A DNA stretch of 64,000 bases, taken from assembly GCA_022559985.1 (NCBI GenBank), contig JAFJTR010000024.1, positions 62,001 to 126,000 of the forward strand. Direction: 5' to 3'. The position numbers and the translations under genes were made by a program. Shown here piece after piece: positions 21,406 to 32,360 of this stretch. The notes beneath the pieces are model-generated. The model saw only the letters and a program-made list of their open reading frames with translations. It made no database searches and was not told where the DNA came from. This DNA comes from Parastagonospora avenae f. sp. tritici 18332-5 (lineage: Eukaryota > Ascomycota > Dothideomycetes > Pleosporales > Phaeosphaeriaceae). How positions within the stretch are numbered: position 1 is the stretch's first letter; the number at the start of each line of letters is the position of its first letter.

Positions 21406-21433
21406 CTGGGGAATCACTGGGGTATTGCTGGGG
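21406..21433 (+). promoter_or_regulatory. Three CTGGGG (CreA/Mig1-type SYGGRG) sites at exact 11 bp spacing
   Basis: CTGGGG begins at 21406, 21417 and 21428, each fitting the SYGGRG consensus of the carbon catabolite repressor CreA. The array lies about 130-155 bp before the alpha-glucosidase ATG and upstream of the TATA box. The flanks are also similar, so the array is an imperfect 11-bp tandem repeat. Glucose repression of the downstream gene is the inferred role. Confidence 0.55.
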
Positions 21434-21485
21434 TATCACGCACACACCTTCACTGCGGGTAGCGCCGTTAGGACCGCCCCTTAGG

Positions 21486-21492
21486 TATAAAA
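21486..21492 (+). promoter_or_regulatory. TATA box of the alpha-glucosidase gene
   Basis: TATAAAA lies 70 bp upstream of the ATG at 21562, a normal position for a strong fungal promoter. It sits just downstream of the CreA-like array. Confidence 0.55.
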
Positions 21493-21561
21493 TCGCGGGA
21501 GGCGCCTCGCAATCAGAACGAACATCTCGAGCACACTCGAAAAGATAATTCTCGAGTCACC

Positions 21562-24433
21562 ATGTTCAACCAGTTGCTCCTTGCGCTCGCCGCAGGCGCA
21601 GGGTTGGTTTATGCAGCCCCCACGCCTCAAGAATCTTACCCCAGCGCGCTCCAGGCTCGCGCCGCCGATTCAAATACCTGCCCCGGCTATGAAGCTTCAA
21701 ATGTCGTCAAGACAGACTCGGGTCTCAGCGCGGACCTCAGCCTAGCTGGCACGGCCTGCAGTGTCTACAGCGATGACATCGAGGATCTCAAGTTGGTCGT
21801 GGAATACCAGACCGGTATGCTACCATCTTTGATCCTGTGGCTTCGATTTTACTGAAACTGCATAGATAAGCGCCTCCACGTCAAGATCTTTGACGCGGCT
21901 GTTCAAGTTTTCCAGGTGCATGAAGAAGTCCTGCCACGCCCCAACAACGACCAGGTTTCTTCTTCCGGACCCAATGTTGCTCTCGAGTTCGATATGGTAG
22001 AGAAGCCTTTCTCCTTCACTGTCAAGCGCAAGGACAATGGCGAGGTCCTCTTTGACACTTCTGCTGTGCCACTCGTCTTCGAGAAGCAGTACGTGCGCCT
22101 GCGGACCAATCTGCCCAGCGACCCCAACATCTACGGACTCGGCGAGCATAGTGATTCTTTCCGCTTCAGCAAGAACTACCAGCGTGTCCTATATAACTCT
22201 GAGTCGCCCAATATCCCTAACAAGGCTAATCTTTACGGCACTCACCCCGTGTACTTCGACCATCGCGGCGACAAGGGTACTCATGGCGTCTTTCTACTCA
22301 ATTCCAGTCCCATGAATATCGACCTCGGTCAAGACAACAGTACAGGAACTCAATATCTCGAGTACAACACCATCGGCGGCATACTAGACCTTTACTTCCT
22401 GGGCGGAAAGTCACCTACTGAGGTGTCCCAGCAGTATGCAGACGTTGTTGGCCTCTCGCAGATGTATCCCTACTGGGCTTTTGGCTTTCACCAGTGCAAG
22501 TACGGCTATTGGGACGTCAATATGGTTGCTGAAGTTGTTGGCAACTACTCCACTGCTGGCATCCCACTTGAAGTAAGTACTATTCTTCTAATTCTATCCG
22601 GCTTCACTAACAATGAACAAGGTCATGTGGACAGACATCGATTACATGAATTTGCGTGAGGACTTCACAACTGACTCAGAACGCTTCCCACTTTCTAAAA
22701 TGCGCGAACTTGTCACAACTCTCCATAAGCGTGACCAGCGATACGTTCTTATTCTCGATCCTGCTATTCATGCTGTCGACAACTACCCGCCCCATCAGAA
22801 AGGTGTCGAACAGGACGTCTTCCTCAAGGCCGCTGATGGCTCAAACATTCTCGGCATTCAATGGCCCGGTGTTGTAGTCTGGCCTGACTGGCTTGCGCCT
22901 AACACGCCACAGTGGTGGACCGACGAGATCGTGGCCACTTTTGACAAGGATACGGGTATCGATCTCGATGGCATTTGGGTCGACATGAACGAGGCGTCAA
23001 ACTTTTGCGGTGGCATCGACTGCAAACCCCGTGAGCAAGTTGTCAACGACGGCACACCCCCGATACCGACTAATGCGCCGCGTCCTAACACCGGTCGCCC
23101 TATTCCCGGCTTCCCTGCGTCTTTCCAGCCTGGCTCTAAGCGCTCAAAGGTCAAGGCACACAGTGTTGAGGGTCGCAAAGTTCAGAGCCGCAAGGCTGGT
23201 GCGGCTGCAACTCGCGCCGCCAGTGTCGATCCTGTGCCCAAGGGTCTACCAGACCGCGACTTGCTTAATCCCAAGTACCGAATCAACAACCACCGTGGCA
23301 ACCTTGCAGATTATACAATCTACACAAACACCTCAAACCACGATGGCAGCTGGCAATATGACACGCACAATTACTACGGCCACACAATGTCGCATGTCAC
23401 TCACGACTCCATGGTCAAGCGCCGTCCCGGCCTCCGACCCTTGGTCGTCACCCGTTCCACCTTCGCTGGCACAGGCCGCAAAGCTACCCATTGGTTCGGC
23501 GACAACTACTCATCTTGGGAGCACTACCGCACGTCGATCCGTCAGATGCTTGCCTTTGTCAGCATGCACAACATGCCGATGGTTGGCTCCGATGTGTGCG
23601 GCTTCAATGGCAACGCAGACCAATACATGTGTGCTCGTTGGGCTCTTTTGGGCGCCTTCCAACCCTTCTACCGCAACCACGCGGAGCTCTCGACGATCCA
23701 CCAGGAATTCTACCAATGGCCCATTGTCGCCGAGGCGGCTAAGAAGGCCATCAGCACGCGCTACAGGCTCATTGATTACATCTATACGGCGCTGCAAAAG
23801 CAAGTCACGGATGGCACGCCGATGATCAACCCCTTGTTCTTCCTATACCCCGAAGACAACAAGACGTTCGGCATCCAGGACCAGTGGTTCTTCGGTGACA
23901 GCCTGTTGATCTCACCCGTCACGGAGGACTACAGCGACACGGTCACGTACTACCTCCCCAAGGACACGTTCTACGACTACTGGACGCACGCCAAGGTCGA
24001 CGGACAGGGCGCAAACATCACCGTCTCCAACCTCACATACACCGACATCCCGATCCACGTTCGTGGCGGAAGTATCATCCCGCACCGTGTCAACTCTGCA
24101 AACACCACCAAGGCCCTGCGCAAGGAGGCCTTCACCTTCATGGTTGCGCCCAATGCCGAGGGTAAGGCTTCCGGCTCTCTGTACCTCGATGACGGCGAGA
24201 GCATCGACCAGCAGGGCACCACCGAAGTCAACTTGTCGTTCGAGAACGGCAAGTTCAGCGCCACGGGCACCTTTGCGTATGGAGCACAAAGCGGCGAGAG
24301 TCTCATTGTCGACAGTGTGCTTATCTTGGGTCAGGAGGAGGCAGGTCAGGTTGGTACTCACGATGCGGAGAAGAAGACTGTTGAGGTCAAGGGACCGTGG
24401 CAGTTGACTGGCGCTTGGGGATTTGAATTCTAG
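21562..24433 (+). CDS. Secreted alpha-glucosidase, glycoside hydrolase family 31
   Basis: Three exons, 21562-21814, 21866-22572 and 22622-24433, give 923 aa. The introns (51 and 49 bp) have good ends; the second has a CACTAAC branch point. Residues 1-18 form a signal peptide ending VYAAP. The GH31 nucleophile motif is GIWVDMNEASNF (Asp about residue 441) and the acid/base motif is HWFGDNYSSW (Asp about 614). NIYGLGEHSDSF, MYPYWAFGFHQCKYGYW and the C-terminal PIHVRGGSIIP are further family signatures. The enzyme releases glucose from maltose, starch ends and related alpha-glucans outside the cell. A basic, Arg/Lys-rich insert at about 490-520 separates the two catalytic motifs. Nearby CreA-like sites suggest glucose repression. 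Confidence 0.95.
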
Positions 24434-24957
24434 ATGATCGATGGTTTGCATTGGGTGGAGTTAATGGTATTCGGCATGGGGAGGCGTTAGCAGAGGAATG
24501 ATTCATGTTCCCTTGGTTGAGAACTGGTCACTGGGATGATTCATGTCTAACACCCAGCGTGCATTCTTTCGACGCCTCCAATCATCCAGATATTTCATAG
24601 AGTATTAATGCTACAACACGGTTCCTTAATTCTAACCAAGATCCTGGTTCTCAACTGGGTTCCATACTCTGGAAACTGATACTAAACTCTTGAGGCAGCT
24701 CTTCTCAAACGGCTCTAATAGTCCATTCCTCTGGCACAAACGATGACTTCCCTTCGATTGCGTGGCCAAATCTCATGTATGGGATTTCCTGACTGCCCCG
24801 CTGTATCGTCATTCCGCCACTCTTACTCAGACACGTACTCACATCTGACACCTCATCCCACGAGCCGGGTTACGGATCCACGTGCGACCCGAAGTAGCAC
24901 ATGCTACTCCCCCGCCAGGCGATCGTCTTCATCTCGCGATACACCTTTTCTGTCAGC
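24434..24957. other. Intergenic, convergent 3' ends
   Basis: This is the 3' flank shared by the alpha-glucosidase (+) and ALG13 (-). A short duplicated string ATGATTCATG occurs at about 24498 and 24537. No gene was seen. Confidence 0.5.
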
Positions 24958-25702
24958 TCAATCCAAGAACCCCACAGTCTCATCCATAATCGCCGCAAAG
25001 CTCTTAGTCTCGCGATGCTTTCCACTCGTAACCGGTGGAAACTGTGCCATTTTGACGCGGAAATCATTCGACTTTTGAATCGCTGTAGTTAAATCCCTTC
25101 ACATTAGTCGTTAGATATGTGCTTTGTTCGTTTTGAAAGGGGGTAGACATCTTACCCAACATCCCCACGAATCAAATAATTCGAGCGCTCCATAGCGACG
25201 GCGAGTTCTTCTTGGTGATTGTCGAGTAGCGCGGTGTTGGGAACGACGATGAGGGGGATTTGGTAGCGGAGGGCTTCGAGGATGGAGCCGGAGCCTGGGG
25301 GGCGTTAACTACATTCTTATCTTGGGTAAACTATAGAATGTAAGAAGTACCGGCATGTGAAATGACGAGTCCTTTCGATTGCTGCACGAGTTTGAATTGA
25401 TTTTGCAGACCTTCGGAGCTGAAATCAATGCCGGAGATTACTAGGTTGGCTTCGTGGCTGGCTTGCTTGAGATGGGCGCGTGCGGCGTGGGAGGATTTAG
25501 TGAATGTGTCTTTTGCGGAACCGTATTGGATGAGGAGGTGAGTGTAACCGTCGTCAAGTAATCTCTCTATCGTTGGTATGCTCAAGACGGATTCAATGAG
25601 TGCTGTGAAGGGTGCTGTGGCGCCCGTGGTGACGAAGCATAGTTTCGAGTCTGGTGTCCATTTCCATGATTCCGACTCTTCTGTAGGAGGGACTGGAGGC
25701 AT
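24958..25702 (-). CDS. ALG13: UDP-GlcNAc transferase catalytic subunit Alg13
   Basis: Exons 25702-25351, 25294-25156 and 25096-24958 give 209 aa. Introns are 25295-25350 and 25097-25155; the second acceptor was chosen because it alone keeps the frame and gives GDVGDLTTAIQKS. The protein begins with KLCFVTTGATAPFTALIESV and contains GLVISHAGSGSILEALRYQ, PLIVVPNTALLDNHQEELA and SNYLIRGDVG, the GT28 C-terminal domain pattern of Alg13. With membrane partner Alg14 it adds the second GlcNAc to dolichol-PP-GlcNAc on the cytosolic ER face, the second step of N-glycan assembly. Its start lies 200 bp from that of the mS35 gene, so the two probably share a promoter region. Confidence 0.93.
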
Positions 25703-25902
25703 CACTCAAGTCAAATTCGCGTCGACCAAGATATCCAAAAGTACTCAGAAGTGTCATCTCAAGATAGTGGTGGTCAGCTGCAAGGCGGAGGTCGGACCCT
25801 CTCCGCCTCCCATTGGTCCGTCATTTCCTCCATCAACGCCAAGCATCAACGGGAACATCACGAAAAGTTAACGACACCGCCAATCGACCCATCCACACAC
25901 CA

Positions 25903-27073
25903 ATGGCTTCATTACCACGGCGGCTGCTGCTACAATCGCGACAATGCCCCTCGAGAATACGCTGCCGGTCATTACCAAAACTCAATACGCGCTCGATATC
26001 GTCAACGCCTCGCCGCCTCGATGAAGACGTGAAGCCCGCCTCAAACACCCCCGCCGCTACGACATCGCCAGACGACAAAGATGCAGGAGCCAATGCCGCG
26101 CCGCCTAAACAAACCGAAGAGCAAATCGCCGCTGCGCAACTCGCCCGCCTCGTGTCCGACCTAAAAGCTCTTGACCCGGCCGTTATGGCCGAGGCCGTAC
26201 GAAAAGGCAAACGCGGCATGCCTTTCGCCACGGACTTCAACCTCGAGAAAGACGAGGATTTCATGATAGAAGAAGACGACAAGCGCAAGGTCGCAGCCGG
26301 TTTCTGGGCCGAGGGCGAGGAAAGCATGGGCGTGGATGAGGATTACTTTGGAGATGATCTGACGAGCCATGGCCATGGAGAACTTGCGAAGCATAGGCAG
26401 TTGAGACATTACAATCGGCTTGTGGCGTGGGAAATGCCGTTGTTGAATCGTGCGTTGCCGCTTTCATTCATCCCACCTGGTGCGATACTGACTGCGGATA
26501 ATAGAACTCGCCAAACCATTCACACCCCCAACACATGCCACCCCTTTCCGCTTCCGCTACACATCCTACCTCAACGAATCACACCCCGCTGCAAACAAAG
26601 TTGTTGTCGAATTCGACCCCACCGACCTATCCCTTCCCCCGAAATCCGTCTCCAAACTAATCAAACTCGCGGGCCCCCGGTACAACCCAGGGACATCTGT
26701 CGTCAAGCTGTCGTGCGAGAAATTCGACACGCAGGCGCAGAACAAGCGCTTCTTAGGCGAAAGCATTGAGAGTCTGTTGAAGGAGGCGAAAGACCTGACG
26801 GATGACTTTGAAGACGTGCCGTTTGATTTCAGACACCATCGGCCGAAGAAGCGGACCGAGTTTCCCAAGGAGTGGGTGTTGACCGCGGCGCGGAAGCAGT
26901 ATCTTGAGAATAAGCGCGTGGAGCAAGCGAGGATTGACGATCAGCGGTTGAACAACGGACAGATGATCGACGGCAAGCTGGTGATTGAGACGAGTTTGCC
27001 GTTTATAAGCGAACAGGCGGAGGCACCGGAGACGGTCATGGCGGGCGGGGCAAGGGGCAAGGAATTGAGATAG
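25903..27073 (+). CDS. RSM24: Mitochondrial small-subunit ribosomal protein mS35 (Rsm24)
   Basis: Two exons, 25903-26449 and 26505-27073, give 371 aa; the intron (26450-26504) has a CTGAC branch point. The first 40 residues are rich in Arg, Leu and Ser, as in a mitochondrial presequence (ending RSISSTPRRL). The join reads MPLLNQLAKPFTPP, followed by PFRFRYTSYLNESHPAANKV, LVVEFDPTDL-like sequence and GTSVVKLSCEKFDTQAQN. These are the conserved mS35 (MRP-S28 Pfam) core. The protein belongs to the mitoribosome small subunit head. The acidic stretch DEDFMIEEDD (about 125-134) precedes the core, as in fungal homologs. Confidence 0.87.
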
Positions 27074-27333
27074 TGGCGGGAGCAAACACCATGTGTAGTA
27101 TTGAGTTTGTATTGTTATTGATTGATTGATTCATGAAGCTCTGTTGTTGTGTCTCATGGGGGTATCCCTATCTACCCAAACCCAGCGCCAAACGCCTTTT
27201 GCCATATGAAAGGAAATACTAATACATCAGGAGCTCATTGCTTCCCGTCAACGTTATCGTTGTAGAGGACAAGAATTGCAAATACCGTCTCAGAAAATAG
27301 AGCTGAATTCAGGGCTTTCGAATGCAAACAGCC

Positions 27334-28501
27334 TCAGGCCTCGCTGTTGCTCTTCGCTACACTGACAGCAGCCCCAGTGCTCGCGCGACTCTTCTTCTTG
27401 CTCTTAGCAACCGGCGTGTCGCCGTCTTCACGCTTGCGCTTCGCGGGTCGACTGCTTCCACCCTTGGGTCGGTATGCTGTGTCGTCCTCGCCACCGCCCG
27501 TAGTTTTCCGGCGTCCCTTCGCGCCCGTCTCGCCAGCAACAGAGTCCTCGTCGTCGTTTTCACGCGGTGCCGGTGTGCCTCCGCCAACGGCAGACTCGCG
27601 CTTGATGCTCTTCCGACTGCTTGCATTTGCTTTTGGCGCTGACTTCTCCGACATGTTCTCATGGTGCGCGGCGTCCTTGTCCTGCAGGAAGACCTGTGGT
27701 TGGTGTTTGCGAAGCCAGTTGTAGACGCTGTCGGGGTTGCGGATGGTCAGGTCCTTCTCCGACAGCGGTGGATGGCACGCAGCGGTGCGTATGGGGCGGC
27801 CTTCTTGCATCGATGGGTCGAAGTCGGGCTGCGCAAGGACTTCGTCGAGGGCGGCGAGGTACTCTTCTTCATGCGACGGTGACAAGTACCCAGGCGCATT
27901 CTGAGAGAGGTCCAGGCCGTCGAGAGGGCGGTCGGGCAGGTCGTCGCGGGTGGAGTGCGCGACACGTGATTCGAGGTCTGCCAGCGACTTGAGCGTCTGC
28001 CGTATCGCCTGCGAGTTGTGCAGAAGCTCTGCGCGGGCGATGTACTCCTCCTGGGTGATGGCGCCGCTGGATGCAGCTTCCCGCAGCTCGTGCAGCTGTT
28101 GCCGTATGACTTCAGGGTCCGGGCCAGCTATGGCAGGCACGACGGTACAGGGCGGATCAAGGTTGAAGCGCAGACGCGCGGGGGCACGTGTCTGCTCGTT
28201 GATGTCGAGCAGGGCGTCGAGCAGCTGGTCGTTGCCCTCGGCCAGGCGGCGCGCGGTGCCCATGGCCTTCCATTCGTCGGTGATGAGGCGGTTGCTGGTG
28301 GTGATGGCCTGGTCGAACTTGACGCGCATCTTGCGGTACTTGCGCCTGTCTTGTCAGCACGTGATGCGATGTGATATTGGGGGTATAGCGACGCGCCTAC
28401 CTCCATGAGCGCTTGACGGGCTGCTGTGGTGTCGCATCGGCTTCGGTCGTCTGTATGCTCGGGACGGGCGCCTCTGGCGGTGGGGGTGCTTCTGAGGCCA
28501 T
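27334..28501 (-). CDS. IEC3: INO80 chromatin-remodelling complex subunit Iec3
   Basis: Two exons, 28501-28401 and 28345-27334, with a 55 bp intron, give 370 aa. The start MASEAPPPPEAPVPS is followed by KRSWRRKYRKMRVKFDQAI, the signature of the Iec3 family (fission yeast Ino80-associated protein), and by ARRLAEGNDQLLDALLDIN. The middle part is helical and acidic. The C-terminal 100 residues are Lys/Arg/Ser-rich (SRPAKRKREDGDTPVAKSKK) and probably hold a nuclear localisation signal. It acts in the nucleus as an accessory INO80 subunit. The conserved block spans the splice site, which confirms the join. Confidence 0.85.
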
Positions 28502-29071
28502 GGTGGTGATGGTGTGGGAGTCGTGGGGTGGAGGAGTGAGGACGGGCGTGTCCTAGGGTTCTAGGCGTTGGAGTCGCGATGGATTCATGGTCGACGCTCG
28601 GAACGCGGCCTGTGCGGGAAGTCTTTCGACCATCACCTGCGCTTGCACTCCGTCGCCGCCTGCCACTCCTGGAATTCACCGCCCTCCTTTCTCTGCAAAC
28701 AACAACGCCCGCCTCTCTGCCCCCAACGCTCGCTTGGACAACATCACCAGCCTCGTATTCTTCGCCGTTCGCTCTACCGCTGCAGCGCGGACAGGCCGGA
28801 AGTGTTGCGTACACAGTAAGACCCTGAAAGGGCCGCCACGCCGCTAGCTGCTCCTGCTCGACTTTACTGAACACGCATTGCTCATTGCAGCGCGCGCCTC
28901 TGCTCCCGTCACCCGCTATCCCCTCCGGCCGCAGGCCTCATCCATACCACCGCCTGCCGACTCCCCAGCCCAACCGCCAAACTGTCACCCATACTCCTCA
29001 ACCGCACGTCCGGCCTCAGTTTCGCTGGCGATCCGCGGCCCCACCCGCTGCGCACCCCGTCTGGCAGCACC
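28502..29071. other. Intergenic, divergent promoters (GC-rich)
   Basis: This separates IEC3 (-) from the ORM1 gene (+). It is GC-rich with several spurious open frames on both strands but no supported gene. It probably holds both promoters and long 5' UTRs. Confidence 0.5.
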
Positions 29072-29725
29072 ATGTCCCTGGAAGCAAAGGAGGCCCGCCG
29101 GCGACGTAGCAGTAGTCTTGTCTACAAGGAGCCGCCCGAGTCGTTGGAGCAGCTCAGCGACCAGTCCGCCCTGCCCAACTTGAATGCCGAATGGGTGAAT
29201 GCAAAGGGTGAGCATCCTCCAACATGGAAGTAGGGGAGACATAGGACCAGAGCTGACCGACATATCCAGGCGCGTGGGCCATCCACATCGTCCTCATCTT
29301 CCTCGGCAAGATCCTGTTCGACATCATGCCCGGCATGTCGCAAGAAACATCGTGGACCCTGGTCAACCTCTCCTACATGGCGGGATCTTACCTCATGTTC
29401 CACTACGTGCGCGGAGTCCCCTTCGACTTCAATGCCGGAGCCTTTGACAACCTCAACATGTGGGAGCAGATTGACAATGGCGACCAGTACACGCCCGCAA
29501 AAAAGTTCTTGCTCAGCGTACCAATTGTGCTGTTCCTGGTTAGCACACATTACACACACTACGACTCGACGTATTTTGTTGTGAACTGCTTAGCAACTCT
29601 TGCCGTTGTCGTTCCCAAGCTGCCCTCGGTATGTCTCTTGTAACCACTCCATGTCATATACTAACCCCCTTCAGCTACACAGGATACGATTCTCCATCTT
29701 CAGCTCGCCACCAGACGACGCGTAG
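29072..29725 (+). CDS. ORM1: ORM1/ORMDL family ER protein
   Basis: Exons 29072-29207, 29270-29628 and 29675-29725 give 181 aa. The conserved core is NAEWVNAKGAWAIHIVLIFL (split by intron 1), GMSQETSWTLVNLSYMAGSY, FHYVRGVPFDFNAGAFDNL and WEQIDNGDQYTPAKKFL, with TM pairs around them. The last exon gives LHRIRFSIFSSPPDDA. Orm proteins inhibit serine palmitoyltransferase in the ER membrane and so set sphingolipid synthesis. The N terminus has RRRRSSSLVY, resembling the Ser cluster of yeast Orm proteins phosphorylated by Ypk kinases; that regulation here is an inference. Confidence 0.96.
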
Positions 29726-30338
29726 TCAAGACATATTTCATATTTGCATTCTTTGGTTTGGTTGTAATAACGCTTGTATTTTTAGTCAACCCAGCCGCGT
29801 TCGGGGATCCAACTTTTGGGTGCATTGCTGAGCGGGAGTGGCGTTCAGGGCCATTCATAAACAAGAGCAGGATGCCTCACCAATGCAATTATAAGCGTGG
29901 AACATCATCCACGCGTAGTCACGTGTATTTATTTTATATTCACCAGTGATAAATCTGCCACCATCCTACACAACTTGCCGCAGCATACAGATATCATGAA
30001 GTACTGTCCTACTCTACATGCCACTACGGCGCACTATATGTGCAGACGTCCAATCATGTGGCTGATCTGTACCTAAATGGCTTAGCGTCATTCCGTCATT
30101 GAATATCCCAAACTTCTTGAGATCAACTACTCTCACATGCGGTGATCCCACTCTTTTGCCTTTCCGAAATTCCCTCACACAATGTCCCCTGGTTGAATTT
30201 CCACCTTAGACTTCAAACGGCGCATTCAAGCCGTGCTCACGCGCACGACGTCACGCTAATCCTGTAAATACCTCAGCACTTACACGCCCAGGTCTTAGAC
30301 AAGACTCAACATTGCGACTGCATTTTCGACCTCTCGAA
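29726..30338. other. Intergenic, promoter of Na+/H+ antiporter
   Basis: This lies between two + strand genes. Nothing recognisable was found apart from CACGTG-like and CACGACGTCACG-like strings (about 30242-30256), the latter containing a CRE/ATF-type GACGTCA core. Confidence 0.4.
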
Positions 30339-31865
30339 ATGGCCTGGAAACAACTCGAGCCTACTGGTCCGCATATCACCTACCTTACGGTGACCTGTTT
30401 CCTCATCCTTTACGCGCTCTTTTCGTTATTGATACGGAACCGACTGCATCTTTCAGAACCACCGCTTGCCACCGTCTTTGGCATCATTACTGGACCGCGC
30501 GCATTGAATCTAATCAGGCCGTACGAATGGGGTGAGTACCCATAATAGAGCACAATCGACTCTATCGCTGACCATGTAAACGCAGGCTTCAACGACGAGA
30601 TTATCCAGGAAATTACGCGCCTCATCGTCGGCATTCAATGTTTCGCTGTTGGTCTTGAGCTTCCCGATGGCTACTTTTCGCAAAAGTGGCGCGCGTTGCT
30701 TGTGCTCTTGGGCCCGGTTATGACGGCAGGATGGCTGATTTGCGCCGGCTTCATCGTGGCCATCTTCAAAACCGACGTCCCGACCGCATTGACAATATCG
30801 GCATGTCTTACGCCCACGGATCCTGTGCTCGCTGCTTCTGTGCTTTCAAACAGTCAATTCAGCACTCGAGTTCCGAAGCGCATTCGGGACCTGCTGAGCG
30901 CCGAAAGTGGATGCAACGATGGAGTCTCGTTCCCGTTCCTCTACATTGGCCTTAACCTTATCAACAAGAGCACAGCTGGTGGTGTCCTCAAGGAATGGTT
31001 CCTAATCACTGTTCTCTACCAGTGTGCGCTCGGCATCACTCTTGGCACGGTCTTGGGCTACTTATTCAATGCGCTGTTCGTGTTTTCCCACAAGCGTGAT
31101 ATGATGGGTAGAGCATCATACCTAGCCTTCTACCTCCTCCTCGCCGTCTTCTCAATCGGACTTGCATCACTCCTAGGAGTCGACGACTTTCTGGTAGCAT
31201 TCTGCGCTGGCTGTGGCTTCTCTCACCGTGGCAACTCGCCAACCGCCGAGACTCGTCTGCCAGTCGTCATCGATCTGATGATCAACTCCGCCTTCTTCGT
31301 CTTCTTCGGTGCCATGATCCCCTGGGAGAGCTTCAACCAGCTGGACCTCATAACGCCAGGACGCTTGGTTGGATTGCTAGTCCTTGTACTTGCCTTCCGA
31401 CGCATACCCGTCGTATTCGGTTTATACAAGCTCAAATTTCTGCCTGCCATCCGAACCGCGACTGAAGCCATGTTTGTCGGACACTTTGGACCCATGGGCG
31501 TAGGCGCTATCTTCCTTGCCATCGAAGCACGTGCTCAGCTCGAAACCGAGACCTCGCTGCCCCTTCCTCATCCCCCGGCGGACATGGACCCGGAGAAACA
31601 AAGAGCTGTCACCATAGTGTGGCCAATCGTGTGCTTCATTGTACTCGGAAGTACATTGTTCCACGGTCTCAGCACGTTGGCGATTAGCGTCGGTGGCCAC
31701 TTTTCGAGACATGAGGGCGAGCGGGCGCCGCTGATTGGGGGCGAAAGAGAAGGTCTGCATGGTATGATTTTCGACGAGGGTGAGGATGCTGCGACGAGCG
31801 ATAATGACGGAAGAGACGATGATGACGAAGCCGAGTACCGTGGTTACAATCAGGGACGTCTATGA
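30339..31865 (+). CDS. Na+/H+ antiporter, fungal Nha1/Sod2 type
   Basis: Two exons, 30339-30531 and 30586-31865, with a 54 bp intron, give 490 aa. About 12 hydrophobic segments are present. Family blocks are LATVFGIITGPRALNLIRPY, IQCFAVGLELPDGYF, LTPTDPVLAASVL with its acidic TM5 Asp, and ESGCNDGVSFPFLYI, followed by MINSAFFVFFGAMIPW. These match plasma-membrane alkali-cation/proton exchangers that expel Na+ or K+. The hydrophilic C-terminal tail is short (about 60 residues, acidic) compared with the long tail of yeast Nha1, and is closer to Sod2-type proteins. The start ATG at 30339 follows a CGAA context; no earlier in-frame ATG is present. Confidence 0.92.
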
Positions 31866-32360
31866 GGTATATGGTATAAGGGTGCGTTTGAGTCGAAAGG
31901 GCAACTCAAATTAATGTAGTAGTTCCTCTCTGTGCTTGCCACAAACCAAGGAGCCTTACCGAATAGGATAGCATCGTGAAATTCGAGTAGGTTCTATCCA
32001 ATTATATAATCCTATATGAGTATTTTGCTAAGGTGTCTACGCACTAGATAGTATTTGGCATCCAAGCGTCCAGGCATGCATAGCCAACCCGTTCGACCGT
32101 TCATGAATCATGTTATTCACTATGAAGAGTGCGACACTGTGAGATAACCACACGGAACAAATTGCAATTGTCGAGCCAGCCAGAGTGATGTGCGGGGAAG
32201 ATGGGAGTGCCATCCAGCATGTTGTGTAACCATAGAATCACGTGCCTGTCGTCAATTGTTTGTCGGCCCACTTATTGCAACGCCTTCCTCAACTATAACA
32301 AAACAACCAGCGCTCGCTCTCTTCCTCCCACCAAGCTGAGCAATAGGTCAACCTTGCAAG
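31866..32360. other. Intergenic
   Basis: This 495 bp space lies between two tandem + strand genes. It is AT-rich at 31900-32060. No feature was recognised. Confidence 0.5.

Larger units (their letters stand above)
20050..21561. other. Long intergenic region / alpha-glucosidase promoter
   Basis: About 1.5 kb lie between the divergently oriented phosphatase and alpha-glucosidase genes. The last 350 bp hold a CCAAT box, three phased CTGGGG elements and a TATA box (listed separately). No coding frame with support was found in the rest. Confidence 0.6.

Noticed and set aside
23010..23825. 271-codon Ser/Thr/Arg-rich + strand frame
   Set aside because: It is an out-of-frame shadow inside the third exon of the alpha-glucosidase gene, with codon-bias-driven openness.
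25083..25155. Acceptor at TACAG for the last ALG13 intron
   Set aside because: It shifts the frame to an early stop; the GTGAAG acceptor at 25097 restores the conserved DLTTAIQKS segment.
27621..28408. Several long + strand frames opposite IEC3
   Set aside because: The minus strand has a conserved, correctly spliced IEC3 protein; the GC-rich complement is open by chance.
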